From assembly GCA_003116975.1 (NCBI GenBank), contig BGKB01000138.1, positions 1 to 64,000 on the forward strand: a stretch of DNA of 64,000 nt, in the 5' to 3' direction. Of this stretch, positions 48,118 to 57,290 are shown one piece after another (the first letter of the stretch is position 1; every line of letters begins with the position of its first letter). Source of the DNA: Aurantiochytrium sp. KH105. Lineage: Eukaryota; Sar; Bigyra; Thraustochytrida; Thraustochytriidae. The notes beneath the pieces were generated by a model that was not told where the DNA came from, did not search any database, and saw only the letters and a list, made by a program, of their open reading frames with translations. The position numbers and the translations under genes are program-made.

Positions 48118-51100
48118 TTACTGATCGACAGAAAGAAAATAAGTCTGCTGAGGTGGAGAGATCGGCGAAAGATCAATGACCTCTCGAGGTTCAATCCGGA
48201 AGAGGCCCTTCGCGCTTGGCCGCGTCATGAGCGCGTCAACTGTGGCTTGTGAAATGTGGACGCGCCCAGGCTTACCCTTGGCTTCCATCATGTTGGCGAG
48301 GGAGACGCTATCTCCGAAAATATGGTAGCGAGGGTCTTTGTACCCGACCACGCCTGCGATCGCCGAGCCAACATGAATTCCAATGCGAATCTGAATGTCG
48401 GGCACGGGAATATCCTCCGAGAGCGATGCGTCACTTTGATCGCGCAACACATGTATTTCCTCTTGCTCATCATCATCGTCCTTGTCAGCGACTTCAGGAG
48501 GGGACGCGCTCACTAATGCCTTGGCCAAATGATCCCCGTTGCCGCTAGCAACGCTATCAATGGACTTAATACGCGCGCGTTCCTGCATGATCTCGCTGCG
48601 AGTACTGTGCAATCTTTCAAAATTACTTGTCGTCGAAAGAATCCTTTTCTCGCGCGTCGCCGCGCGACGTTTCTCGTCACGTTCGCGTAAAAGAATGTTA
48701 TGGGCGACTTGCCGCAAGTCGGTAATAGAGTTCATCATCTCCACTGAGGCGCGCGCTACGCGCTCCGTGTGGTCCTCAGACGGCTCGGGACAGCCGCCCA
48801 CAACAAAGTAGGCGTCGCCAATAATTTCCACCTTGTAAAGTCCATACTTCTCGCTGATCGTGTCAAACCTTGTGTACATTGCATTGAGGAAGTCTGTGAG
48901 AGACAAGGGGGAAATGTTGCTGGAAAACTTTGTGAAACCGACCATGTCTGTGAAGAGAATGGTCACATTATCGAAATTATCGACAATGCGGCTTTGCTCG
49001 CCATTCATGAGCTTAGGCACAATGCTTTGCGGGAGCAACTGCGAGAGAAGCTGCGTCGTCTGGCTCTGCTGTTGGTGCAGCTTGATGCTTTGGTCCATGA
49101 TAAGCCGACTCTGGCAAAAGTCCTGGAAGAGAAAGAGGTCTTGCAGCGCAACACACCACGTTTGCAGAGCAATTGTTGCAAACAGGTAGACCACGTGACT
49201 CGCAACGTCCTCGCCGGTGAGCATGGCCTCGGTCTCATAGTCGCCCGTCGCTTGACTTTCCGCAATGTATCGATAGTACTTTTTATCTGCAGAGGGATTG
49301 TGAAATGCTTCTTGCGCATAGAGAACTCCCTCCGCCGCGAATGAAGCGATAGTGGTCACCAGGATACGATGCGAGAGCGGTATGAGCTGCTGGTGGAAGA
49401 GAAATGTGACAATGACCATTAGAAAGGACGGATTTGGGTAGGTCATCATTACATTGAAGTACCCGATGCACCCGCACACCATGAGAAATGCGACTTCGAG
49501 GACGAGCGCAATATACGTAGTGTCCCATTCAAACCGTAGCATTGCCTGCAGGGTCCCGCTTAACGTGAGGACTGCAGCGGTCACTGTAATAAGCATGAGA
49601 TATTCGGCCCGTTCAAAGGTACTGGACGTGGTCGTCGCGTCCGTGTCCGATGTGACACTGTTTGTTTGATTTGATGCAGGATCTTCGTCTCCGTTCCGAG
49701 TGTTGAGTGTGAAGAAGAGCACAAGTTCTGCGATCAAGGCCACGGGAATAATGAAAAGCAGAAAGCTTGTAAAGCGCTGAATAGTCATGCGCCCGCGCTG
49801 CTGCTGTGCAAACTCAAACTCGGGGGAACCTTGGGAAAACATGCGCGAAATTGTGCTGCAAAAGCCGCCCCGCTTAAAAAACGCAGCAGCCCCACTTCGC
49901 TCAAAATCAATCTCTGCGTGATACTCGGCAGCATAAGAGTCGACGCTGAGAGCCTGAGCCCGGATGTAACTCTTCATGCGCTCTTCTTCCTTTTCGAGAC
50001 CCGCGGAGCGTTCCTTTGCGCTGCTGATGCTCGGCGCCAGCTGGACTGAATTATTGTCATCTTTTGGGGTCGCGACAAGAGAAGAGTCCGAGGAGACCTT
50101 GTCGGGGGAGGGAACCACCTTGGAGCGACGGGTTGACCCTCGTAGCGCGGCGAACCCGTTCGTCGACCATGTGTTGAACAGCGAATTGTGATTCGTCGCA
50201 ATGTGTTCCATCATTTCGGACTTGTTGTTCACGAGCATGTTCTGCTCCAAAGCGTCGAGAGTGTCGCGACGGCTCAAAAGAAAATATGTGTCCATATTGC
50301 CCTTGCCTTTGACAAATATGCTTCCACGATGCTCGAGAATGAACTTTTTGGCGAGAAGCTTGTGCGTGGACGAGGAAACTTGGATGCGACCTCGAGGACA
50401 GGTTGATTCCATGCGGGAAGCGGTATTCACGGGGTCTCCGAATAGCTTAAATCGAGGGCTGTGCTGACCAACAACGCCAGCAACCACGCTTCCTGTGTTG
50501 AGACCGATGCGAATCTCCACGTCCTGCGTCATTGTTGGAATAATGCGGCGAAGCGCTCGATTGATTTCTGGCATAAGCGACATGAACTCAATCGCAAGCT
50601 CCGCGACATCCTCCGCGTGCCTTCGAGAACGCTGCGGGCAGCCGCCCACAACCATGTAGACCTCGGCAATGGTCTCTACCTTGTAGACATCGTAGTTCTC
50701 GAGCGCAGAGTCGAAAACAGAAAATATGGTATTGAGGATGTCGACGAGTTCCTCACGGGTCTGACGGGACGAGATTGCGCTAAAGTCACACACTTCCACA
50801 AACATAACCGTCACTGAGCTGAACTTCTCTGCGATGCGTACAGGTGCCTCTGTGTCGTCGCGTTCCTGCAGGATTTCGGCAATGACGTCGGGGAGCATAC
50901 TTCGCAAAAGGTTTCGCGTCTTGACTGTCTCCTTTTCCACGGCCCCTGTCCGTAGCAAGAGAACGTGCTGGCTTATAATGGCACGTCGTTGATTGAGCTC
51001 GCGGTGATAGGTGACATATGTGAGGAAGAACTGCGCTGCTAACGTGGTACCCACCAGAATCAATATAGTTTGAAGTGAGAGACTGGTGTTGCCGCCAGCA

Positions 51101-51663
51101 TAGGCCCGCCTCCAAACGATAAAAGCCACAGCCGTGTAGGCCAGATTCATCAACGATACAACAATTGTGCTGTGCAATAAGGTCATTGGTGTGCTGGTGA
51201 AGAGAACGATGCTAAGAAGCACCGGGTTCATGTTGCTCAAGTTTGCTTCCTGGACTTTGGACCAGATGATGCCGATGCCGAAACTCATGAATGCAACCCC
51301 GAGAATTAGTTGAGCATGTTGGACGTAGAATCTCGACGATATCAGAATAAACGCCACGGGTAAGAGTACCGAAAGGGCCGTATAGAACGAGAGCGGGTCT
51401 CCAAGCAAGACTGTTAAACATAAGAAGAAGATCCACGCGCACAAACAAAGCACCTTGAGTATTGGTCGGAAGCGGATCGCGCTAAGGCGCAAGAACTCTG
51501 TTTCCAACATGGCGCAAGTCATTGGATCGCCCACGAACCGGAGCCAAGGCTGGCTCACCTCGACCTGTGCCACATGTTGCCGAAGATGTTTGAAGTTTCG
51601 TTTCAATTCGGCCCTCTGCTCGGCCTTAACTTTGGAGGCTTGTCGTTTGAGATGGCCAGGCAT
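48118..51663 (-). CDS. Two-cassette transmembrane class III adenylyl/guanylyl cyclase
   Basis: This is a 1181-residue protein. There are two six-helix membrane cassettes (about 55-225 and 640-870), each followed by a class III cyclase domain, the plan of animal transmembrane adenylyl cyclases. C1 (about 280-470): the metal aspartates are replaced by Glu290 (FVEVCDF) and Glu334 (TIAEVYM), but the transition-state pair Asn413/Arg417 (VNTASRME) is present. C2 (about 895-1175): metal aspartates Asp906 (FTDMVGFT) and Asp950 (IIGDAYF) are intact, but the Asn/Arg positions are Ser1121/Met1125 (VSLANMME). One composite site therefore seems to form, with roles opposite to mammalian enzymes. Base-recognition positions in C1 are Glu330 (guanine-like) and Lys406, so ATP versus GTP is unresolved. 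It makes cAMP or cGMP at a membrane. Confidence 0.9.
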   Translation of the reverse strand: MPGHLKRQASKVKAEQRAELKRNFKHLRQHVAQVEVSQPWLRFVGDPMTCAMLETEFLRLSAIRFRPILKVLCLCAWIFFLCLTVLLGDPLSFYTALSVLLPVAFILISSRFYVQHAQLILGVAFMSFGIGIIWSKVQEANLSNMNPVLLSIVLFTSTPMTLLHSTIVVSLMNLAYTAVAFIVWRRAYAGGNTSLSLQTILILVGTTLAAQFFLTYVTYHRELNQRRAIISQHVLLLRTGAVEKETVKTRNLLRSMLPDVIAEILQERDDTEAPVRIAEKFSSVTVMFVEVCDFSAISSRQTREELVDILNTIFSVFDSALENYDVYKVETIAEVYMVVGGCPQRSRRHAEDVAELAIEFMSLMPEINRALRRIIPTMTQDVEIRIGLNTGSVVAGVVGQHSPRFKLFGDPVNTASRMESTCPRGRIQVSSSTHKLLAKKFILEHRGSIFVKGKGNMDTYFLLSRRDTLDALEQNMLVNNKSEMMEHIATNHNSLFNTWSTNGFAALRGSTRRSKVVPSPDKVSSDSSLVATPKDDNNSVQLAPSISSAKERSAGLEKEEERMKSYIRAQALSVDSYAAEYHAEIDFERSGAAAFFKRGGFCSTISRMFSQGSPEFEFAQQQRGRMTIQRFTSFLLFIIPVALIAELVLFFTLNTRNGDEDPASNQTNSVTSDTDATTTSSTFERAEYLMLITVTAAVLTLSGTLQAMLRFEWDTTYIALVLEVAFLMVCGCIGYFNVMMTYPNPSFLMVIVTFLFHQQLIPLSHRILVTTIASFAAEGVLYAQEAFHNPSADKKYYRYIAESQATGDYETEAMLTGEDVASHVVYLFATIALQTWCVALQDLFLFQDFCQSRLIMDQSIKLHQQQSQTTQLLSQLLPQSIVPKLMNGEQSRIVDNFDNVTILFTDMVGFTKFSSNISPLSLTDFLNAMYTRFDTISEKYGLYKVEIIGDAYFVVGGCPEPSEDHTERVARASVEMMNSITDLRQVAHNILLRERDEKRRAATREKRILSTTSNFERLHSTRSEIMQERARIKSIDSVASGNGDHLAKALVSASPPEVADKDDDDEQEEIHVLRDQSDASLSEDIPVPDIQIRIGIHVGSAIAGVVGYKDPRYHIFGDSVSLANMMEAKGKPGRVHISQATVDALMTRPSAKGLFRIEPREVIDLSPISPPQQTYFLSVDQ

Positions 51664-51839
51664 TTTTATTAACAGCTTGTTGGCGTCTTTGCTGTTCTTA
51701 GGAGCCTCGTTGAACTTGTATTCGTCGTCGTCGCTGTTGTTGTTGTTGGTTTTGTTGTTGTTGTTGTTTCACGCGCAGCTTTCGCACGTCTCTCGCGTGC
51801 CTCTTTCGTGAGGCGCGCAGCTTGTCAGCTAAACGAGTC

Positions 51840-51896
51840 ACCTAGCCAGCTAGCCAGCCAGCCAGCCAGCCAAGTTGGCCAGCTAGCCAGCCAGCC
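51840..51896. repeat. (AGCC)n / CTAGC degenerate tetranucleotide repeat
   Basis: Imperfect tandem CCAG/CTAG copies lie about 180 bp upstream of the minus-strand cyclase start. Confidence 0.85.
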
Positions 51897-52200
51897 TGCG
51901 TGCTGGTCTGCGTGTCTGCTCGCCTGCGTGCCAGCCGGCGCGCCGCACCCGAGCGGGCGAGCGTACAAGCGGCTGTAGCACAGGAAAAAGAACTAGCCTC
52001 GTGTCGCCACCGAAAGAAGCCGCCGGACAGGAGCGAGCAAGCGCGCAGTCGCTCGCAAGCGGAAGAGGTAGATAGGTGGGTAGGCGTACCTGTCCGTACC
52101 TCTCATCTAATTGATGTGGAAGCTCGCAGTTGCTCCGTCCAGGACGCAGGTTGGTAAGCGACTCTGACAGTGTGCGCGCAATCATACTTGTAATATTTTA

Positions 52201-52273
52201 CGTAGGTAATACCTAAGACCTTCCTCCCCGGCGCCGCGTAGGTGAGTCAACGGACATCTGCCTTTCACCTACG
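52201..52273. promoter_or_regulatory. Cluster of CGTAGGT elements with 9-bp inverted repeat
   Basis: CGTAGGT occurs at 52201 and 52237 on the plus strand and in reverse at 52267-52273. CGTAGGTGA (52237-52245) and TCACCTACG (52265-52273) form a perfect 9-bp inverted repeat with a 19-nt spacer. It lies about 540-610 bp upstream of the cyclase start. Confidence 0.4.
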
Positions 52274-52359
52274 TCGTTGGAGTTTTTTTGCAATGAAACC
52301 AAAAAGGCCTTGGCCTAGCTTTAAAAATAAGCAAAATGAAACATTGGTTTGACTGACAG

Positions 52360-52367
52360 TGACGTCA
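52360..52367. promoter_or_regulatory. CRE-like palindrome TGACGTCA
   Basis: A full 8-bp cAMP-response-element consensus, about 700 bp upstream of the cyclase start. The same 8-mer also occurs by chance in coding sequence elsewhere in the window (about 25174 and 29773), so its significance is weak. Confidence 0.25.
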
Positions 52368-52536
52368 GCGCAGCTCACTTTTCTTCCTGTCCATCCGTCC
52401 GTACGTGGGTCCGCCCATCCGTCCGCGAACCTTATGCGCGAAGGAAAGCTGGAACCAGGCCCCACGTTAGACCTAGGAATCTGATTGACACAGGACAGAC
52501 GCAAGCTAGAAGGCTCTACTATTATAAGCGAAAAGG

Positions 52537-53997
52537 TCAGGCGGCGATGAGGAGGGCGAACTCGGACGCCTTGGAGCCACCGCAACTCGCTGGACAGACA
52601 AATATGAGGATGGTGGCAAAATCAATCTCGACCTCGGACACAGAGTGGCGCCACTCCCAAAGACTCGCGGGTAAGAATTGCATCTCGAACACGCGAGCTT
52701 GACCACAATTTTCGCAGATGGGAACCTTTGACAGCTCTGTTACCTTGCGCGGAAGAAGCGCATCGCCGCCATAAGCATAGCGCAAACACTGCGCCGGAGC
52801 TGCAGCAATATAGTCATCGAAGGCCTCCCGGAGAACCACTTCCTCGCTCTCGTCTTCTTCGTCTTCGTCTTCGTCCTCGGCATTTACTGCACAGCCAGAC
52901 TTGGTGGACTTTGCATTGCGCGCGCCTTGCTTTGCTTGACTTGTTGTGCCTGATCCAGCCTCTCCATCGTCTGCCTCTTGCTCTGCCTCATATCGCGCAA
53001 GCAGCGCTCGTGCATGATCAAGCGCAGACTCTTTCGAACTTGAATAACTTGACTGCCATTCGTACTCGTCCATGACGTCCAAAATGACACTCGCCAGCGC
53101 ATCCTCTTTGGAGAGAGCAACCTTCGGGCACGTTTGCCGAGCCGCTGAAGCGTCAACAGCTGACGACGATCCTCCTCCTGCTGCTCCTAGTCCTGCCAAT
53201 GATGATGATGCAGACGACGACTTTTTCGTTGCATCAGGATTAACATCAGCATCAGCAAGTGCACGCGCTTCCTGCGCGGCTGCACGAGAGTCGTCTCGCT
53301 TTTGAAGGAGGCTCTCGAGATCATCGAGACTCGATGCCTCGAGCGAGCTTTCTTCGCCCCACGCAAAGGTCTTTTTCTGCTTGGCATCCTTTTTCTTTTT
53401 GCTCTTTTTCTTGCCCTTCGCGGAGTTTGCCTTTTGAGCCTGAAGCATCATAGCCTCGAAATCAGCTTCCAGGTCTTCCACCGTGTTTTCTGAGATTGGA
53501 GTTTCCGTGGACGTCTCATTGATCTCTTTTAAGGGCAACGTCGTCGAGTCTAACAAGCTGGCGCTCGAGGCGCTTGGATGCTCTCCCGCCGGTTGCATTT
53601 TCAGAGACGTGCCGCAGTTCTGCACGCGAAGAACGACGACATCGGGTTTCGTGCAGGCCTTGGCGTTGCACAGAAAGACTGCCAGGATTCTCGCGAGGTC
53701 CTCGGCCACAGGCGCGTACACCTGCGCAAAGAAGACGAGCGTTGCGCCGCACGCACTGCAGGACCCCGGCGTCACTTGCAGGTCTCCTCCACGTCCCGCT
53801 TCTCCTTCTCCTCGTGCCGCCTCGGGTTGGTGGCCCCCAGACGCGCCGTCATCCCCCTCTTGTGCGAATACAACGCAGCACGCCTCGAGCCAGGGCGCGC
53901 CGCCGATCTTGCTGGCGAAGGGGTCTCGCGAGCGGACCGGCGCGCCAGGGCCCGCGCCCGAGGCCGCGTGCCGCGGGACGCCCAGGAAGGCCGCCAT
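52537..53997 (-). CDS. PDCD2 / TSR4-like ribosome-biogenesis protein
   Basis: This is a 486-residue protein. The N-terminus has the PDCD2 hallmark KIGGAPWL and a zinc-binding pair (SCSACGATLVFFAQVYAP, then LCNAKACTKPD). A long insert of about 230 residues follows: Lys-rich (KKKSKKKKDAKQKK), Ser-rich and acidic (EDEDEDEEDESEE). The C-terminal PDCD2_C domain (about 410-486) has CLRYAYGG, ICENCGQARVFEMQFLPASL and a terminal CPASCGG zinc pair. PDCD2/Tsr4 proteins chaperone ribosomal protein uS5 (RPS2) and help 40S maturation in nucleus and cytoplasm. It is divergent from the rhomboid gene. Confidence 0.87.
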   Translation of the reverse strand: MAAFLGVPRHAASGAGPGAPVRSRDPFASKIGGAPWLEACCVVFAQEGDDGASGGHQPEAARGEGEAGRGGDLQVTPGSCSACGATLVFFAQVYAPVAEDLARILAVFLCNAKACTKPDVVVLRVQNCGTSLKMQPAGEHPSASSASLLDSTTLPLKEINETSTETPISENTVEDLEADFEAMMLQAQKANSAKGKKKSKKKKDAKQKKTFAWGEESSLEASSLDDLESLLQKRDDSRAAAQEARALADADVNPDATKKSSSASSSLAGLGAAGGGSSSAVDASAARQTCPKVALSKEDALASVILDVMDEYEWQSSYSSSKESALDHARALLARYEAEQEADDGEAGSGTTSQAKQGARNAKSTKSGCAVNAEDEDEDEEDESEEVVLREAFDDYIAAAPAQCLRYAYGGDALLPRKVTELSKVPICENCGQARVFEMQFLPASLWEWRHSVSEVEIDFATILIFVCPASCGGSKASEFALLIAA

Positions 53998-54746
53998 CGC
54001 GTTCTATTTGCGCTTCTGCATGCCCGTGTTCTCGCGGCGTCCCCATTGCAGCTCTTCTTTCTTTGTCTTCGTCACAACAGGTGCATGCTCTTCTTCGTCA
54101 AGATGCTCTCGAACACGGCATGAGACGGCGCGGCGTGGCTCCAACGAAGTTGCACTGCTTCTGCAGATGATTGCTCTCCGTCGAGACGTTCTCACTTGCT
54201 TTGCCGCCCAGCTTGCTCAGCTTGCCATGGTTGCTTAGCCGCTTGCTTGCTCTTGGCCGTTCTCAGGCTTCATCATCAAGGCACTATTCTTCATCATCAA
54301 GACTCTGTTCTTCATCATCAAGACGCTATTCTTTAGGATCAAGATACTGTTCTTCATCATCAAGATGTAGTTCTGGATCATCAAGACGCTTTTCATCATT
54401 ATCAAGATGCAGTTCTTGATGATCAACACGCTTTCCTTCATCATCAAGACGCTCCTCTTCATCACCAAGTTGCAGTTCTGGATCATCAAGACGCTGTCCA
54501 TACGCCTCTCGTAATCAATCATCAAGATGCAGTTCTTGCTGATCAAGACGCTCTTCTTCACCACCTTCCATGGCTTGCGCAAGGCTCTCTTCCTCGTGGG
54601 ACGCGGCGGCCTGCTTCACGTTGCACGGCGAGCAAATCCAATCCAGGTTCGCGCGCGGGCGGGGCGGGCAGCGCGGCGCGGCGCGGGCGGGGCGGGCGGG
54701 CAGGCAGGCGGGCGGGCGAGCGGGCCGAGGCGGCGAGCCCGGGACG
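53998..54746. other. Divergent intergenic region with 21-bp minisatellite
   Basis: No supported gene is present; translations across the minisatellite simply repeat seven residues. GC-rich sequence (54650-54740) precedes the rhomboid gene. Confidence 0.6.
54264..54560. repeat. 21-bp minisatellite, about 12-13 degenerate copies
   Basis: The unit is approximately TTCATCATCAAGACGCTGTTC. Nearly all units are exactly 21 bp with substitutions only, so all three frames on each strand stay open in long stretches. On the minus strand the translation is a heptad (NSVLMMK-type) repeat. Confidence 0.85.
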
Positions 54747-55690
54747 ATGATGCTGGCGGCGCTGGGCCTCGCGAGGGCGCGCTGCGCGATGCCGGCGGCC
54801 GCGGGGCTGGGCCTCGCGCGCGGCCTGACGCACGCCGCGGGCGGAGGCGCGGCGGCTGCGCGGCGCGGCGGGCTGGGGCTGNTGCGCGGCGCGGCGGGCT
54901 GAGGCTGGCGGCGCGGGACGCCGCTGGCATGCGCAAGGGCGTCGAGACCTTGCGCGCGGGCCCGCCGACGCCGGTGCTGGGGGGCGCCGGGTGGCTTCGA
55001 GGCGGCTTGACGCCGGCCAGGGCCACGGCGACGAGGCCGCAGCTTGCGCCGCTGTCGAGGTCTTTCTTCGGGGGCTCGCGTGGCGCGCTGCAGGATGAAG
55101 GCAACCTCATCATTGGGCTCATCGGCGCCAACGCCGCCGTTTTCGTCATGTGGAAGACGCTCAACCCGTTCTTTATGTATCAGCACTTCACGTGCACGCC
55201 CGACGGCGTCTTTCGCTCGGCGCGACTCCACACGCTGCTTACGTGCACGTTTTCACATACCGACATTTGGCATCTTCTCGTGAACATGATGGGCCTGTAT
55301 TATTTCGGGGCCGGGATGCTTGCGTACGTCGGTCCACGCGCCTTTTTGACAATGTACTTTGGCTCCGCGATTGCATCCTCTCTCGCGCAAATCACACAAT
55401 CCTACTACGAGCGTCGTCGTACTGTGCTTCTCGGTGCCTCGGGCGCCGTCAATTGTTGCGTCATGTTCAACGTGCTCATGAACCCGCGAAGCACAGTTCT
55501 TATCTATGGCGTCATTCCCGTCCCCCTGGCTATCTTTGGTATCTTCATCATGTTCCAAGACGTCTTTGGCGCGGTCAGCTCGGCGCCTGTCGCCGGAACT
55601 ACGCGCATTGGTTACACAAGCCATCTCACTGGTGCTGCCTTTGGAGCGCTCTGCTTTCTGATCACTCGCGGCAGGAGTAGAAGGTTTTAA
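54747..55690 (+). CDS. PARL-type mitochondrial rhomboid protease (frame ambiguity at an N)
   Basis: The reliable part starts at ATG 54929 (253 residues). It has a rhomboid core: a TFSHTDIWHLLVNMMGLYYF helix pair, LLGASGAVNC with catalytic Ser171 and YTSHLTGAAFGAL with catalytic His232 (numbering from 54929). The order of elements and the leader resemble the inner-membrane PARL/Rbd1 group, which cleaves membrane proteins in mitochondria. A better-looking presequence starts at ATG 54747 (MMLAALGLARARCAM) but is in a different frame. The frames meet at an undetermined base (54882) inside a repeated GGCGCGGCGGGCTG block, so a base is probably missing from the assembly there. The canonical L-loop Asn may differ. 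Confidence 0.8.
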
Positions 55691-56281
55691 CCATCGGTGA
55701 CGCTACCTAAGAAGGAATGACCTGATGACCCTAGCCTCTTGTAATACGCTAACGGAGAGAAACTTTGATTCTGATGGGGGCACGATCGTCGCATGATGCC
55801 AATAAACGAACGTGACGATCTCAAGTGGCCTGACCTGCTCGTGTGATTTGTTCTCGCGCGTTTTGACTCGAGTCGCCTGTAGGCCTAAATTAGTTTCTCT
55901 ACATTTTGTGCTCGTATACAGCACTAACTTTTTGATTTTGCGCTCGTAAAAAGTTGTCTTTTGACGAAAAACTAAACGCTGCACATGTCCATATGTTTGT
56001 GCATCTGTCCCTTTGTTTGGCGATGCGTCCCTATCCCAAACGCGACAAGCACAGTCTTGGCGTCGATCGACTATTGTGGTCGGTCACCATTTCCAAAACG
56101 AAGATACAACAACAACAACAACAACAACAACAACGTCTCGTGCGCGAGTGCGCGGCGGCGTAGCGCAGGAGAGCGCGGCGCCGCTCGCACGTGGCGGACA
56201 GACACGCAGATCTAGCAAAGGCCGTTGCGCGTTGTTGAAGGTTAAAGCTCGAAGAAAAAGAAGTAGTAGAAGTCGTAAAAC
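55691..56281. other. Intergenic with (CAA)n
   Basis: No gene is seen. An AT-richer 3' flank of the rhomboid gene is followed by a (CAA)n repeat at 56106-56134 in the Exo70 leader. Confidence 0.55.
56106..56134 (+). repeat. (CAA)n microsatellite
   Basis: About nine perfect CAA triplets, 150 bp upstream of the Exo70 start. Confidence 0.9.
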
Positions 56282-57252
56282 ATGACGAGCGCCAATGGGA
56301 ACGGCGTCGCCAGCTCAAGCGCCAGCGCTGCGACGGCGACAGCCAAAGACGAAGTGGAGGCGCGACTGCTGGCAAGCATCGAAGTGATCACGAAGGGTCT
56401 TCAGAGCAGCGCCGCCAACACAAGCGAGATGGTCGGAGCCCTCAGCGACTTTGAGGAGCGCGTTAACAAGCTCGAGAGTGCCGTGCAGCCAATCCATGCA
56501 CTTACCGCCAAGCTCACCGCGGCGCAGAGAAACATCAATGCGACCCTGACCAGCTTCGAAAAAGTACACCTTCACTTTCGTGCCAATGATGAGGTGCGGG
56601 GCATTCTGCAGCGATCAGCGCTCATCAAGTCGGACGAAAAGAGCGAGCGTGAACAGTATTATCGCGCGTTGCAACGCCTGTGCGAGGCGAGAACCTTCAT
56701 CGAGAGGCACCCAGAGTTTATGTCGAGTGCTTCGCACTTTAATCAGCTCGACACCATGAGGCAATTTGCGACTGACTCCATGTGCATCGAATTCGAAGTC
56801 TCCCTGGAACGTTATGCGGCTTCGTCCGATGATTACGTGGGTCCTCACATCGATGAAGACTACCAAGGCGAAGACGCACTTGTCATGCACGAAGCGCTGC
56901 CCACCAGCGTGGGAAAACGTTTACGCGAGATCGTTCAGTGTCTGGTAGACTGCGGCTTGGAAAGCATCTTCACGGACGCGTATGCTCGGAGTCGCGGGCG
57001 GACGGTCAGCGATGCGCTTGACCAGCTCGCGGCATCCGTTTGGGGAAATGACGAGGCCGCACTAGGCGGTTCAAGTCAGAAGCTCCGCGATAGCTCGCGT
57101 CTACACCTCACTGTGCGTACGACACCAAGCGTTCACACCTCAGCCTTTGCGTCGCCAAATCCATCGGCGCAAACGCTGCCCGCACAAGTGCACGCGTCCA
57201 CACCGGCGCCCGCAAGTTTGCCCTCGCAAACGCAACAACAACGCCAAGCACA

Positions 57253-57290
<38 letters not shown>

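Larger units (their letters stand above)
51664..52536. other. Intergenic: cyclase promoter and PDCD2 3' flank
   Basis: No gene is seen. It contains TTGTTG/GTCGTC triplet runs (51720-51770), a CCAG/AGCC repeat (51840-51896), three CGTAGGT elements with an inverted repeat (52201-52273), an AP-1-like TGAGTCA at 52243 and a CRE palindrome at 52360. Confidence 0.6.

Noticed and set aside
51720-51770. TTG/GTT triplet run as coding poly-Asn/Gln
   Set aside because: Lies outside any supported frame, upstream of the cyclase start.
54264-54560. CRISPR-like repeat array
   Set aside because: Units are contiguous degenerate 21-mers without spacers, in eukaryotic DNA.
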